Assembly: GCA_014190155.1 (NCBI GenBank)
Contig: BJFY01000003.1
Location: 62,001 to 126,000, forward strand
DNA length: 64,000 nt
Source: Actinomycetes bacterium
GTDB lineage: Bacteria; Actinomycetota; Actinomycetes; Nanopelagicales; Nanopelagicaceae
Direction of reading: 5' to 3'
The notes under the pieces were generated by a model. It was not told the origin of the DNA, made no database searches, and saw only the letters and a list, made by a program, of their open reading frames with translations. Shown here piece by piece: positions 50,354 to 60,224 of the stretch (its first letter is position 1; every line of letters begins with the position of its first letter). Both the position numbers and the translations under genes were made by a program.

Positions 50354-51322
50354 TTACTGCTTCCGTGCTTTATGTTTACGTATCTGTTCTGCTGGGCCGT
50401 TTGGAGTAAACAGCACCGTCAAAATCAATAACGTACTCATTATTAAGCCCGGCAAATTTGAGGTTACGCGTTCAGTATCGCCAAGTCTATGTGCAATGAC
50501 GGTGGCTAACTCTGGAATCGCAACCAAAACTACCGCGCCAAGCATGCTACCCGCGAGGCTAGTTACGCCAGAGAGAATCGCCCCCGTAACGAGCGCAAAC
50601 GAGAGTCCAAGCTGGAATCCCGTTGGGCCAACGAAGCCAATCATGCCTAAAAGGGTGCCGGCCAGACCAGCCACCCCGGCGCTGATCGTGAAAGCCAATA
50701 CTTTAGATCCACCTACTTGGATGCCGGAAAGTTGGGCTGCGACTGGATTGCCGCGAAGTGCTTTCCAGGTTCGGCCATATCTACTTGAAGTTATATTTCG
50801 AAGAAAGAACATCATCAACATAACATTTGCTAGAACGATCCAAAAAAACCATTTATATAGAGTAAAGCTCTCGCCAAACCATGTGGGTGGTGTGCCCGCA
50901 GTGTAATCCAAACCGGTTTCACCATTAAGAACTGTAAATTGATTAGCAAGTGTAGGTAAGCCAACTGCTAGCGCAAGTGTTGCACCCGCTAAGTAAGGCC
51001 CCGATAACCGAGCTGCGCCGCCACCCAAAATTGCACCAGCCAGCGCTGCTGAAAGTGTGCCGATAACAAATGTTAAGAAAAGCGGCAGATGCCAATGAAT
51101 TTGAGTTAGTGCTGCGCTGTACGCACCAATTGCCATAAAGGCGCCATTACCAAGTGAGACTTGCCCTGAGTAACCAGTCAATAAAACTATTGAACTGATA
51201 CCCAGCGCATAAATTGCAATTTGAGCGCCTTGGTAAACTCGCAGCTCTTCAATTTTTAGCGAAAGCGCTAGTAAAATTAAAGTTGAAAATATAAATAAGA
51301 AGAGTCGACGCAGGCTATGCAT
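50354..51322 (-). CDS. livM: Branched-chain amino-acid-type ABC permease LivM
   Basis: A 322-residue membrane protein with about eight hydrophobic segments and the LivM core LLTGYSGQVSLGNGAFMAIGAYSAA and TSSRYGRTWKALRGNPVAAQLSGI (seen in parts). It forms the channel with LivH, whose gene overlaps its start by 8 bases. The livK gene follows after 22 bases. Confidence 0.94.
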   Translation of the reverse strand: MHSLRRLFLFIFSTLILLALSLKIEELRVYQGAQIAIYALGISSIVLLTGYSGQVSLGNGAFMAIGAYSAALTQIHWHLPLFLTFVIGTLSAALAGAILGGGAARLSGPYLAGATLALAVGLPTLANQFTVLNGETGLDYTAGTPPTWFGESFTLYKWFFWIVLANVMLMMFFLRNITSSRYGRTWKALRGNPVAAQLSGIQVGGSKVLAFTISAGVAGLAGTLLGMIGFVGPTGFQLGLSFALVTGAILSGVTSLAGSMLGAVVLVAIPELATVIAHRLGDTERVTSNLPGLIMSTLLILTVLFTPNGPAEQIRKHKARKQ

Positions 51323-52211
51323 TTCGCGCCGCCTTGCTGCCGAATAAACCTTGTGGTCGAATTAATAGCACAAGAGCTAAGACGACAAATGTTGCTGGAA
51401 AAATAAGTGATGTGCCAATGTAAGTAAGGATAAACGAGAGACCAATTCCAAGAGTTAAACCACCGACCACAGCACCAGTTAAACTTTCAAGTCCACCGAT
51501 CACAGCAGCAACAAATCCAAATATCAAAAGTGAATCAAGTGAATAAGGAGTAATCGCATCATTTGGTGAAATTAGAATTCCGGCAACTGCTCCAGCAGTG
51601 CCCGCAAAAACCCATCCAATTGTGCGAATCGCGCCAACCCTTACTCCAGCTAATCGCGCAATTTCTGGTTGAAATGCTGCTGCACGAAGTGCTAAACCTA
51701 AATTGCTCTTCTGAAATATCAGAGTAAAGATAATCATTACCGTTGCAGCGCCAAGAACTATCAGCAGATTCATGCGGGAAAACGGGATGGTGGTGCTACC
51801 AAATGTAAATCCATTTGTGGAGACCGGTGGGAAAAATGGTTTTTGATCATTGCCCCAAACCATTCCAATTATGCTTCTAATTAGCCCTAATAATCCAAGC
51901 GATGCAATCACCGGCGCTAGCGCTGCGACTGGTCCATCGCTAACATGTTTAAAAAGTGTCCGCATTAACAAAATTTCTACAACAGCTCCAACTAGCGCGC
52001 CAGCAATGACGCCACCAATGAATGCCAAAATAAAATTATCGGTTCTAGTTACGATTTCATATGCTATATATGTAGAGAGAATTGCTTGGCCGGCTTGGGC
52101 AAAATTAATTACTCGAGTTGATCGCCAAACTAGTACCAGAGCAAGCGCCATCAAGCTATAAATAAACCCATTACTGATTCCAATTAGAAGTGCGTTGATA
52201 GCTTGTTGCAT
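51315..52211 (-). CDS. livH: Branched-chain amino-acid-type ABC permease LivH
   Basis: A 298-residue permease with the LivH-type start GISNGFIYSLMALALVLVWR and VINFAQAG, and GLALRAAAFQPEIARLAGV in the coupling region. The ATG overlaps the livF stop by one base. Together with LivM, LivG, LivF and LivK it makes a complete importer. Confidence 0.94.
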   Translation of the reverse strand: MQQAINALLIGISNGFIYSLMALALVLVWRSTRVINFAQAGQAILSTYIAYEIVTRTDNFILAFIGGVIAGALVGAVVEILLMRTLFKHVSDGPVAALAPVIASLGLLGLIRSIIGMVWGNDQKPFFPPVSTNGFTFGSTTIPFSRMNLLIVLGAATVMIIFTLIFQKSNLGLALRAAAFQPEIARLAGVRVGAIRTIGWVFAGTAGAVAGILISPNDAITPYSLDSLLIFGFVAAVIGGLESLTGAVVGGLTLGIGLSFILTYIGTSLIFPATFVVLALVLLIRPQGLFGSKAARNA

Positions 52212-52924
52212 TAGTAGCCCAAATACGCGGCATGGAGCGCCGGATTGTTGATTAATTCGGTTGCCGTACCAGTTGCTACAATTTTTCCAAGATTAATGAT
52301 TATTCCAATATCAGCTATTCGAAGTGCGCTCATAGCATTCTGTTCTACTAAGACTATGGTCAATCCTAATTTATGGCGAAGTTGATCGATAGTATGAAAA
52401 ATTTGCTCAATGACAAGCGGAGCTAACCCAAGTGATGGTTCATCTAATAAAATTAATTTAGGTCTTGAAATTAGCGCGCGACCAACCGCAAGCATCTGAC
52501 GTTCGCCACCAGAAAGGGTGTCCGCACGTTGGCTTAATCGCTCGCCTAACCTTGGAAATAACTCCAAAACTTCTTTTGTAACTGCTGCTACATCTTTCTT
52601 ATCTTTTCGCCAGATTCCACCTAAAGCTAGATTTTCTGCAACCGTAAGTTCCGGAATAACAGATTTGCCTTCCGATACATGTGATATTCCGTGGCGAACT
52701 AAATTTTCTGGTTTCTTTCCAAGAATATTTTCACCGATCCACTGAGCGCTCCCACCGCTAGCTTGCTTTAAACCGGAAAGTGTTCGCAAAAGCGTGGTTT
52801 TACCAGCTCCATTAGAGCCAATAACGGCAGCTAATTGACCAGGTTCAACTGTAAATGAAATTCCGTTAAGGGCAGTAATTGCACCATGATCTACCACCAA
52901 ATCTTTAACAGTTAAACCGCTCAT
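52211..52924 (-). CDS. livF: Branched-chain amino-acid-type ABC ATPase LivF
   Basis: A 237-residue ATPase: Walker A GSNGAGKTTLLRTLSG, the LivF-specific ISHVSEGKSVIPELTVAENL, signature LSGGERQMLAVGRALI, Walker B LILLDEPSLGLAP and the H-loop region IVLVEQNAM. It overlaps livG upstream by 4 bases (ATGA). Confidence 0.95.
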   Translation of the reverse strand: MSGLTVKDLVVDHGAITALNGISFTVEPGQLAAVIGSNGAGKTTLLRTLSGLKQASGGSAQWIGENILGKKPENLVRHGISHVSEGKSVIPELTVAENLALGGIWRKDKKDVAAVTKEVLELFPRLGERLSQRADTLSGGERQMLAVGRALISRPKLILLDEPSLGLAPLVIEQIFHTIDQLRHKLGLTIVLVEQNAMSALRIADIGIIINLGKIVATGTATELINNPALHAAYLGY

Positions 52925-53694
52925 GCGTCACCTGCGCTCGTGCCTAGATATGCGGCGATTACTGCCGGATCATTTCTAACATGTGAGATAGATCCAGAAG
53001 AAATTACTTCACCAAAATTAAGCACATAAATACGATCGCAAACCGACATCACAACATCCATGTGATGTTCAACCAAAATTATCGCGCAGATTGATTTTAA
53101 ATTTGAAATAACACCATTGAGCCACGAAATATCGGCAGCACCGAGACCGCCTGCTGGTTCATCTAATAATAAAATTCGTGGTTCGCTAACTAACGCTCGC
53201 GCAATTGAAACTCGCTTTGTATCTGGGTATGAAAGCGTATCCGCACGGCGATTAGAAAGTTCGCCAGCATAAACTCGCTCAAGGGCTAACTGAGCCCGCT
53301 CTTTTAATTGGGATTCATCTTTATTAGATAAACCAAGTGCAGATCTAATTAGCCCACTCTTTGCAAATTTATTAGCCCCAACCATCACATTTTCCAAAAC
53401 AGTTAAATCTGGAAAAAGTCCTACTCCTTGCAAAGTTCTGGAAATTCCTAAATCAACTAATTGATTAGGTTTTGGCCAATTTTGCGCTTCACCGTCAAGG
53501 GAAAGTTTTCCTGATGTTGCTGCCACTAGTCCAGAGATAGCATTAAAGGCTGTAGTTTTACCAGCGCCATTTGGCCCAATTAGCCCAACCACTTCACCTG
53601 GATTTAAATCCAAATAAACATTTGAAAGCGCTTTTAAACCGCCAAAATTAACCGAAAGTGCTTCAATAGAAAGAAGGGTCGCTTCCTTACTCAC
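52921..53694 (-). CDS. livG: Branched-chain amino-acid-type ABC ATPase LivG
   Basis: A 257-residue ATPase with Walker A GPNGAGKTTAFNAISG, TLQGVGLFPDLTVLENVMVGA, Walker B ILLLDEPAGGLG and IILVEHHMDVVMSVCD. The signature region reads LSYPDTKRVSIARAL, lacking the usual G-G pair that LivG proteins often retain. This asymmetry occurs in this family and should still assemble with LivF. First gene of the transporter set, 17 bases after alr. Confidence 0.93.
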   Translation of the reverse strand: MSKEATLLSIEALSVNFGGLKALSNVYLDLNPGEVVGLIGPNGAGKTTAFNAISGLVAATSGKLSLDGEAQNWPKPNQLVDLGISRTLQGVGLFPDLTVLENVMVGANKFAKSGLIRSALGLSNKDESQLKERAQLALERVYAGELSNRRADTLSYPDTKRVSIARALVSEPRILLLDEPAGGLGAADISWLNGVISNLKSICAIILVEHHMDVVMSVCDRIYVLNFGEVISSGSISHVRNDPAVIAAYLGTSAGDA

Positions 53695-53711
53695 AACGCT
53701 CCATTCTTAAT

Positions 53712-54833
53712 TTACCTGTTATAGATTCTAGGCACTCGAGCCGCGATTCGGGTAACAATCTCATAATTAATAGTGGCACTTGCGCTCGCCCAATCATCGG
53801 CTGTGTATTCCCCCGCATTTCCAGGGCCAAAAACAATAACTTCATCCCCCGTGATCGCCTTCGAATTTGCGCCTAAATCAACCACAAATTGATCCATGGA
53901 AACTCGACCAATGATTGGTGCGCGTTCGCCATTTATAAAAACTCCAGTAGCGCTTGTTGCATTTCTTGGGATGCCATCTGCATAACCCATAGCAACAATG
54001 CCAACTTTAGTTTCTGAAGTTGTAACTGCACTTCCACCATATCCGACCGCGACGCCAGCGGGAACTTGTTTAACTAAATACAATTTGGCACGAAGTGTCA
54101 TCGCTGGAATAAGTCCTAAAGATTTTGAAGTACCCATAGTTTTCAGATCTGGCGATAGACCATACATAGCTATTCCAAGTCGCACAAAATCAAAACTTGC
54201 ACTTGGGTTAGAAAGGGCTGCAGCAGAGTTTGCTAAATGTAAATACTTTGGCGTTACCCCGGTTGCTTTTAATTCTGTTAAAAGGTCGGTAAATTTCTTA
54301 ACTTGAAGTTGGTTTGCAATTTCATTAGGTTCATCTGCTCTAGCAAAATGTGAGAAGAATCCAACGAGTTCTACTTTCTCATTTAGTGTGGCTGCCGATA
54401 CTTTCTTTAGAAATGTTGGCCATTCATTTAAGACACCACCGCGCGTCATGCCAGTATCAACTTCAATGTGAATGTGCGGTGTTATACCAGTTCGCTCTCC
54501 TGCTGCCAGTACTTTTTCGAGCAATGCAATTGATGAAATCCCTAAATCAATATCGTGGCGTAGCGCACTGTCAAAATCTTCGCAGATCGGAGTTAGCCAA
54601 GCAATGATTGGTAATGAGAGTCCATGAGTTCGCAAATTAATAGCTTCTTCAATAAGAGCAACGCCTAACCATTTTGCACCGGCATCGGTAGCCGCTTGTG
54701 CGATTGGAACTAAGCCGTGTCCATAGGCATCTGCTTTCACAACAGCACATACATCTACTTTCGTTTCTTTAATAACTTTACGAACATTGGCTGCGATGGC
54801 CGATAAATCCACTTCAATTTGGGCTCTGGTCAT
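53712..54833 (-). CDS. alr: Alanine racemase
   Basis: A 373-residue PLP enzyme supplying D-alanine for peptidoglycan. AVVKADAYGHGLVPIA holds the PLP Lys, HIEVDTGMTRGGV and FSHFARADE are in the barrel, and the C-terminal domain has the catalytic Tyr in VAVGYGGSAVTT and SMDQFVVDLG. I take ATG 54833; the frame can be extended to a TTG inside acpS. It lies 7 bases after acpS. Confidence 0.95.
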   Translation of the reverse strand: MTRAQIEVDLSAIAANVRKVIKETKVDVCAVVKADAYGHGLVPIAQAATDAGAKWLGVALIEEAINLRTHGLSLPIIAWLTPICEDFDSALRHDIDLGISSIALLEKVLAAGERTGITPHIHIEVDTGMTRGGVLNEWPTFLKKVSAATLNEKVELVGFFSHFARADEPNEIANQLQVKKFTDLLTELKATGVTPKYLHLANSAAALSNPSASFDFVRLGIAMYGLSPDLKTMGTSKSLGLIPAMTLRAKLYLVKQVPAGVAVGYGGSAVTTSETKVGIVAMGYADGIPRNATSATGVFINGERAPIIGRVSMDQFVVDLGANSKAITGDEVIVFGPGNAGEYTADDWASASATINYEIVTRIAARVPRIYNR

Positions 54834-54840
54834 TGTTAAC

Positions 54841-55185
54841 TTAATTCCGCTCAATTATTACAACTGCAGAAGCAATTCCGGCATCATGTGAAAGTGATAA
54901 ATGGACGCTCGAGCCATCGATTAAATCTGCGATAACTCCACGAAATAAAAATGCTGGTTTTCCAGATTCTAAATTAATGACTTCAGCATCATGCCAAGGT
55001 AAGCCTTTATTAGTGCTCAACGCTTTTGCTAACGCCTCTTTTGCGGCAAACCTCGCGGCCAATGAAGAGATTGGTAGCGCTGCTTCGGTCGTTGTAAATA
55101 GCCGTTCTTTTAAATTGGGTGTGCGCTCGAGGGAATCAGCAAAGCGCTGGATGTCGACGACATCTATTCCTACGCCTTCAATCAT
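54841..55185 (-). CDS. acpS: Holo-[acyl-carrier-protein] synthase
   Basis: A 114-residue phosphopantetheinyl transferase with the two signature motifs: [11 protein letters not shown] (metal-binding Asp) and [12 protein letters not shown] (Glu and Lys), then [15 protein letters not shown]. It activates ACP for fatty acid synthesis. The position between glmS and alr is common in actinobacteria. Confidence 0.95.
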   Translation of the reverse strand: MIEGVGIDVVDIQRFADSLERTPNLKERLFTTTEAALPISSLAARFAAKEALAKALSTNKGLPWHDAEVINLESGKPAFLFRGVIADLIDGSSVHLSLSHDAGIASAVVIIERN

Positions 55186-55223
55186 TTACTCACCCACAAT
55201 TCAAATTAATTAGTTGGAATAGT

Positions 55224-55898
55224 TTATGACGGTTGTCGCTTTGAAGGAACAAATCGATCGACTGCGATTACTGCAACCAAGAGCGCACCACCGATAAAAA
55301 GTCCGCCGATTAAGTCTGATAACCAATGAGTATTGCGGAAGAGCGAAACTAAACATACGCCAGCAGTGATGAGTACAACTAGCCAAGTAAGCCGCATTCC
55401 TTCAAATGGTTCGCGGTGGGTATATCGAAAGATCAAGTATGAAAGCAATCCCCAAGTTAGCAGCGCATTCGCAGCATGACCGCTTGGATAAGAAAGTCCG
55501 CCGGAATAAAGTAAATCCACATTTAATCTTGGCTTGGTACGGCCAAATCCTAACTTTGCTAACCCAACTACCAGATTTAAGGCAAGTAGTGAGAGCAGCG
55601 ACAGATTAAATGGTCGCCAAGATTTGAAACGGCGACAGATTAAAAGCGCAGACACCAACAAAATTGTGGCAGTAATACCGCGTAACCCGAGATTATCTAT
55701 CTGCATTAAGAAAAAATTAGTTATTGCAGAAAATTTTGGACGATCTGCGTTGGCGATAATTGCATCTAAATGCACCAGCGGTCCATTAATCACTACTTGA
55801 TGCGTAACTATTAAGAAACCAATAAAGAGTAGGCTGGACCATTCCATCGCTTTAATCATCTGGCGGCGGCGATTATCTATAGCTACTTGCGGGCTCAC
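55224..55898 (-). CDS. PAP2-superfamily membrane phosphatase
   Basis: A 224-residue protein with about six hydrophobic segments and the three-part phosphatase signature: KLGFGRTKPRL, SYPSGHAANAL and SLFRNTHWLSDLIGG. Such enzymes dephosphorylate lipid phosphates, for example undecaprenyl pyrophosphate or phosphatidate; the substrate here is not determined. The GTG start directly abuts the glmS stop. Location among cell-wall genes favours a lipid-carrier role, which is inference. Confidence 0.87.
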   Translation of the reverse strand: MSPQVAIDNRRRQMIKAMEWSSLLFIGFLIVTHQVVINGPLVHLDAIIANADRPKFSAITNFFLMQIDNLGLRGITATILLVSALLICRRFKSWRPFNLSLLSLLALNLVVGLAKLGFGRTKPRLNVDLLYSGGLSYPSGHAANALLTWGLLSYLIFRYTHREPFEGMRLTWLVVLITAGVCLVSLFRNTHWLSDLIGGLFIGGALLVAVIAVDRFVPSKRQPS

Positions 55899-57737
55899 TT
55901 ATTCAACCGTTACCGATTTAGCTAGATTTCTTGGTTGATCAACATCACTACCGCGCGCAACAGCCATTTCATAGGCGAAAATTTGGAGTGGCACGATTGC
56001 AAGTATTGGTTGTAACAATTGATTAGAAGTAGGAATACGAATTACATGTACAACATCTGGAACTATCGTTTCCGAATCAGCAATCACAATTACATTTGCA
56101 CCACGGGCACGAACTTCTTGAATATTGCTCGCCATTTTCTCTCGTAATTCACTTTTCTGTGGCGGCATTATTGCTATGACTGGCGTTCCAGATTCAATCA
56201 AAGCGATTGGACCATGTTTCAATTCGCCACCAGCAAAACCTTCAGCATGCATATATGCCAACTCTTTTAATTTCAGTGCACCTTCTAGCGCAGCTGGATA
56301 GCCAACATGTCTACCTAAAAAAAGCACTGATGTTGCATTTTTGAAACCACGGGACATTTCCCTAAGTGGTTCTGCAGTTTCTAATATTTGTTCCACTTTA
56401 GCTGGGAGCGCTAATAGCTCTTCAATCAAACCAGTGACTTCACTCGGTTTTAATGCGCCATTCTTATCAGCTATATAAAGTGCAATTAGCGCAGTTGCGA
56501 TTATCTGGGTGATTAGAGCCTTTGTTGAAGCTACCGCAATCTCTGGGCCAGCATGGGTGTATATCACCGCATCTGATTCGCGTGGAATTGTCGAACCGTT
56601 TGTATTGCAAATTGATATTACTTTTGCGCCGAGTGATTTTGCGTGGCGCGCTGCCATTAAAGTATCCATCGTCTCGCCAGATTGCGAAATTGTAATAACT
56701 ACCGTTTTCTTGGTGAGAACAGGTCGGCGATATCTAAATTCTGATGCAAGTTCAACATCGACTGGAATTTTTGCCCAAGTCTCTATTGCATATTTACCGA
56801 TTAAGCCAGCGTGGTAAGCAGTGCCACATGCCAAAATTAGAATTCTTTCAGCGCTTAACAGCTCCGGCAGGTTATCTAGCTCGGTTATCGCGATGTGGGA
56901 ATTTTCCGTGAAACGACCTAATAAAGTATCGGCAATCGATTTTGGTTGTTCAAATATTTCTTTTAACATGAAATGTGGGTAGCCGCCTCGTTCGGCTGCG
57001 CTGGCATCCCAAGTAATTTCATAAGCTCTTGGAGTAAGAGCTTTTCCGTTTAAATCTGTAACAATCACTTGATCAGGAGTTACATCTACAACTTCATCTT
57101 GGCCAAGTTCTAACGCGCTCTTAGTGTAAGAAATAAATGCAGAGACATCAGAAGCTAAAAAATTCTCGCCCTTTCCAACACCAACAACTAGCGGTGAATT
57201 TCGACGCGCTCCCACAATTCGTTCTGGCGTGTCTGAATGAATCGCCAATAACGTGAATGATCCGCGAAGTTCTTTACAGACTGCACGCATAGCAGCGGCT
57301 AAGTCACCACCATTTTTTATTACGGCATCGCTAAGTAAATGTGTGACAGATTCAGTATCAGTTTCAGAGGTAAATTTATGGCCACGCTTTTCTAACACTG
57401 CTCGCAATTCCAAATAGTTTTCAATAATTCCATTATGAATAACGGCTAACTTGCCATCATTTGAAAGATGCGGATGTGCATTTGAATCAGTTGGTCCGCC
57501 ATGGGTGGCCCAACGAGTATGTCCAATGCCACTATATGAATTTTCGTGCGAATGGTTTAACTCCGCTTCTAAATTAGCGAGCTTGCCAGCTTTTTTTTCT
57601 ACAAATAATTTTTCACCTTTAGTTGTAGTTAGCGCAACGCCAGCGGAGTCATATCCGCGGTATTCCAACCGGCGTAGCCCTTCTAATACTGGATTGAGCG
57701 CGGCTTTTTTGCCGGTATATCCGACGATGCCGCACAT
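55899..57737 (-). CDS. glmS: Glucosamine-fructose-6-phosphate aminotransferase
   Basis: A 612-residue enzyme making glucosamine-6-phosphate. Cys2 of MCGIVGYTG is the amidotransferase nucleophile, with GHTRWATHGGPTDSNAHP in the N-terminal domain. Two SIS domains follow (ACGTAYHAGLIGKY, ISQSGETMDTLMA) and the end is NLAKSVTVE. AAGGGG precedes the ATG. Together with GlmM downstream in the pathway it supplies UDP-GlcNAc precursors. Confidence 0.97.
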   Translation of the reverse strand: MCGIVGYTGKKAALNPVLEGLRRLEYRGYDSAGVALTTTKGEKLFVEKKAGKLANLEAELNHSHENSYSGIGHTRWATHGGPTDSNAHPHLSNDGKLAVIHNGIIENYLELRAVLEKRGHKFTSETDTESVTHLLSDAVIKNGGDLAAAMRAVCKELRGSFTLLAIHSDTPERIVGARRNSPLVVGVGKGENFLASDVSAFISYTKSALELGQDEVVDVTPDQVIVTDLNGKALTPRAYEITWDASAAERGGYPHFMLKEIFEQPKSIADTLLGRFTENSHIAITELDNLPELLSAERILILACGTAYHAGLIGKYAIETWAKIPVDVELASEFRYRRPVLTKKTVVITISQSGETMDTLMAARHAKSLGAKVISICNTNGSTIPRESDAVIYTHAGPEIAVASTKALITQIIATALIALYIADKNGALKPSEVTGLIEELLALPAKVEQILETAEPLREMSRGFKNATSVLFLGRHVGYPAALEGALKLKELAYMHAEGFAGGELKHGPIALIESGTPVIAIMPPQKSELREKMASNIQEVRARGANVIVIADSETIVPDVVHVIRIPTSNQLLQPILAIVPLQIFAYEMAVARGSDVDQPRNLAKSVTVE

Positions 57738-57760
57738 ATGAGGTACCCCTTAAACAAGTT

Positions 57761-59104
57761 TTAAAGCGAGAGTTCAGATTTTACTAGTGCAGCGAGCGAA
57801 GTTGCTAACTCCTGCGCATCTGTTTCCGATTCAGCTTCAACCATTACGCGGATCAAAGGTTCAGTACCGGATGCACGAAGCAGAACCCGACCAGAGCTTC
57901 CTAATTTCACTTCAGCTGCTGTTACTGCAGCCGCAATTACCGTGTTCGTAGAAATTTTTGCTTTATCTACGCCAGCGACATTTATTAATACTTGCGGATA
58001 ACGCACCATAATCTTTGCTAAATCCCTCAAAGATTTCTTACTTGTTGCCACCTCTTGAAGTAAATGAAGTGCAGTTAATGCGCCATCACCAGTATTAGCA
58101 AAGTCGCGCATGATGATGTGACCAGATTGTTCGCCGCCAAGTGTGTGGTTCTCTGCAATCATTTTTTCTAATACATATCGATCGCCAACTGGCGTAATCG
58201 CAACTTTGATACCTTTGCTTTGCATTGCGCGAATAAAACCTAAATTTGTCATTACGGTACCGACCACAGTTTTGCTCTTTAAACTACCGTTTCGCATCTG
58301 GGCATCAGCCAAAATTGCCAGAATAAAGTCGCCATTAATTTCGTTACCTTCATTATCAATGGCAAGCACTCGATCAGCGTCACCATCATGGGCAATTCCA
58401 ATATCGGCTTTCTCAGCTTTTACTTTTGCTTTTATATTATCTAAATGGGTTGAACCGCAATTATGATTGATATTTAAGCCGTTTGGCGTATTTGAGATTG
58501 CGATTACTTCAGCACCGGCGCGACGATATGCTTCAGGAGCTACGATTGAAGAAGCGCCGTTTGCACAATCAACCACAATTTTAATTCCAGTTAATTTTGT
58601 CTTTACAGATGAAAGCAAATGTGTTAAGTAACGTTCGCTGGCACTCTCATCAATAATGATTCGGCCAACGTTTGTACCAGTTGGTCGATCCCAGGGTTCG
58701 CCAAGATGAGCCTCGATTGCAGCTTCCAGTGAATCATCTAATTTGCCGCCACCGCGAGCAAAAAACTTAATTCCGTTATCTGGCATTGGATTATGCGATG
58801 CGCTAATCATTACACCGAGATCTGCGCCATCTGCCGCTACTAAATGTGCAATTGCTGGAGTTGGTAAAACGCCAACGCGATAAACATCAACACCAGCACT
58901 TGCTAGGCCAGCACAAACCGCTGCTTCTAAAAATTCACCAGATGCGCGCGAATCTTGACCAACAATTGCTTTTGGTTTATGTCCGGCAAATGCGCCAACT
59001 TCAGCCAAAACGTGTGCGGCGGCAATGGCTAAATCAACGGCAAGCTCAGCGGTTAGATCTTTATTAGCAACGCCTCTGACGCCATCTGTTCCGAAGAGCG
59101 TCAT
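57761..59104 (-). CDS. glmM: Phosphoglucosamine mutase
   Basis: A 447-residue phosphohexomutase converting GlcN-6-P to GlcN-1-P. FGTDGVRGVAN opens the protein. The phosphoserine loop is MISASHNPMPDNGIKFF, the metal loop AHDGDADRVLAID, the sugar loop GGEQSGHII, and the phosphate site LRASGTEPLIRVM. The 19-base spacing to rpsI and 23-base spacing to glmS put it in the rplM-rpsI-glmM-glmS run. Confidence 0.97.
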   Translation of the reverse strand: MTLFGTDGVRGVANKDLTAELAVDLAIAAAHVLAEVGAFAGHKPKAIVGQDSRASGEFLEAAVCAGLASAGVDVYRVGVLPTPAIAHLVAADGADLGVMISASHNPMPDNGIKFFARGGGKLDDSLEAAIEAHLGEPWDRPTGTNVGRIIIDESASERYLTHLLSSVKTKLTGIKIVVDCANGASSIVAPEAYRRAGAEVIAISNTPNGLNINHNCGSTHLDNIKAKVKAEKADIGIAHDGDADRVLAIDNEGNEINGDFILAILADAQMRNGSLKSKTVVGTVMTNLGFIRAMQSKGIKVAITPVGDRYVLEKMIAENHTLGGEQSGHIIMRDFANTGDGALTALHLLQEVATSKKSLRDLAKIMVRYPQVLINVAGVDKAKISTNTVIAAAVTAAEVKLGSSGRVLLRASGTEPLIRVMVEAESETDAQELATSLAALVKSELSL

Positions 59105-59123
59105 GATGCGGGAGCGATATAAA

Positions 59124-59606
59124 TTAACGCTTGCTGTATTGGGAACGCTTACGGGCCTTCTTTAGACCGTACTTCTTCCGTTCAATTACTCGTGCATCAC
59201 GAGATAGGAAGCCAGCTTTCTTTAAAGCTGGGCGATGGGCATCAGTGTCAATGAAGTTTAGTGCGCGAGCAACACCAAGACGTAGCGCGCCAGCTTGGCC
59301 AGAAATTCCGCCACCATCAATACGAGCAATGATGTCGTACTTACCTTCAACGCCAACTGTGCGAAGTGGTTCCGAAACTAATTGTTGGTGAACTTTGTTT
59401 GGGAAATAAACATCGAGAGTACGGTCATTAACTACCCATCGACCAGTGCCAGGGATTAAGCGAACTCGTGCAACGGCCTCTTTACGACGACCAGTGCCAC
59501 CGCCAGGTGCAGTAATTGCCGGGCGATTAGTTGCAGCAGCAGGTGTGCTGGTGCTGTACGACGTTGGGATTTCGTCGTTATCTACTGCGAGTTCGCGATC
59601 TGACAT
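59124..59606 (-). CDS. rpsI: 30S ribosomal protein S9
   Basis: A 160-residue ribosomal protein. The conserved core starts at [17 protein letters not shown] and ends with the universal [12 protein letters not shown] tail that reaches the tRNA site. About 38 extra N-terminal residues, acidic then Ala/Thr/Pro-rich, precede the core; an extension of this kind is usual in actinobacteria. Confidence 0.97.
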   Translation of the reverse strand: MSDRELAVDNDEIPTSYSTSTPAAATNRPAITAPGGGTGRRKEAVARVRLIPGTGRWVVNDRTLDVYFPNKVHQQLVSEPLRTVGVEGKYDIIARIDGGGISGQAGALRLGVARALNFIDTDAHRPALKKAGFLSRDARVIERKKYGLKKARKRSQYSKR

Positions 59607-59639
59607 TTTCTCTCTTTTTCTATTTGTGATTGGTTAAAT

Positions 59640-60101
59640 TTACTTGGCTGAGTTAATCATTTGGGACACTTGTGTGAAAACGTATGGTGCTGGGTTTTGG
59701 TTTGCGTGTGGGTGCGCAGGACCGGCATAAACTTTAAGTTTGTTGCCGACAACTTTGCCAAGTGAATTCTTTGGCAACATACCCTTAATCGCTTTTTCGA
59801 CCGCACGAGTTGGGTGCTTAACCATCAAATCAACATAAGCTGTTGAGGTCATGCCGCCTGGGAAACCAGAGTGGTGGTGCGCAAACTTTTGTGCAGCTTT
59901 TTGTCCAGTAAGAACAATTTTGTCGGCGTTGATAACAATTACGAAATCGCCCATATCCATATGTGGTGCAAAAGTAGGTTTATGTTTTCCACGAAGGAGT
60001 ACAGCTGCATGGCTTGCTAGCCGACCGAGAACCACATCGGTTGCATCAATGACATGCCACTTGCGCGCCTCATCGCCAGGCTTAGGACTATAAGTACGCA
60101 C
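59640..60101 (-). CDS. rplM: 50S ribosomal protein L13
   Basis: A 153-residue early-assembly protein: [45 protein letters not shown] (seen in parts) and [22 protein letters not shown]. The start is GTG. It is first in the operon, with its own promoter about 85 bases upstream. Confidence 0.97.
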   Translation of the reverse strand: MRTYSPKPGDEARKWHVIDATDVVLGRLASHAAVLLRGKHKPTFAPHMDMGDFVIVINADKIVLTGQKAAQKFAHHHSGFPGGMTSTAYVDLMVKHPTRAVEKAIKGMLPKNSLGKVVGNKLKVYAGPAHPHANQNPAPYVFTQVSQMINSAK

Positions 60102-60183
60102 AGCAGTAACTCGCTCTCTAATCTATTTATTACTATCTAACGAACTAGATAATCGACCTTACGAGGGTAAAGCCAGGAACCGT

Positions 60184-60213
60184 AGATTACCTGCCCAGCG
60201 TGCGGTGGGTCAA
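60184..60213 (-). promoter_or_regulatory. rplM operon promoter
   Basis: On the - strand TTGACC (60208-60213), an 18-bp spacer and TAATCT (60184-60189) form a housekeeping promoter. The predicted leader runs about 75 bases to the rplM GTG. I see no strong structure in that leader. Confidence 0.7.
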
Positions 60214-60224
60214 AATGGCTTAAA

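Noticed and set aside
52921-53694. LivG inactivated by a degenerate signature motif
   Set aside because: Walker A, Walker B and the H-loop are intact and the partner LivF has a full LSGGE signature; one degenerate site is tolerated in heterodimeric ABC ATPases.
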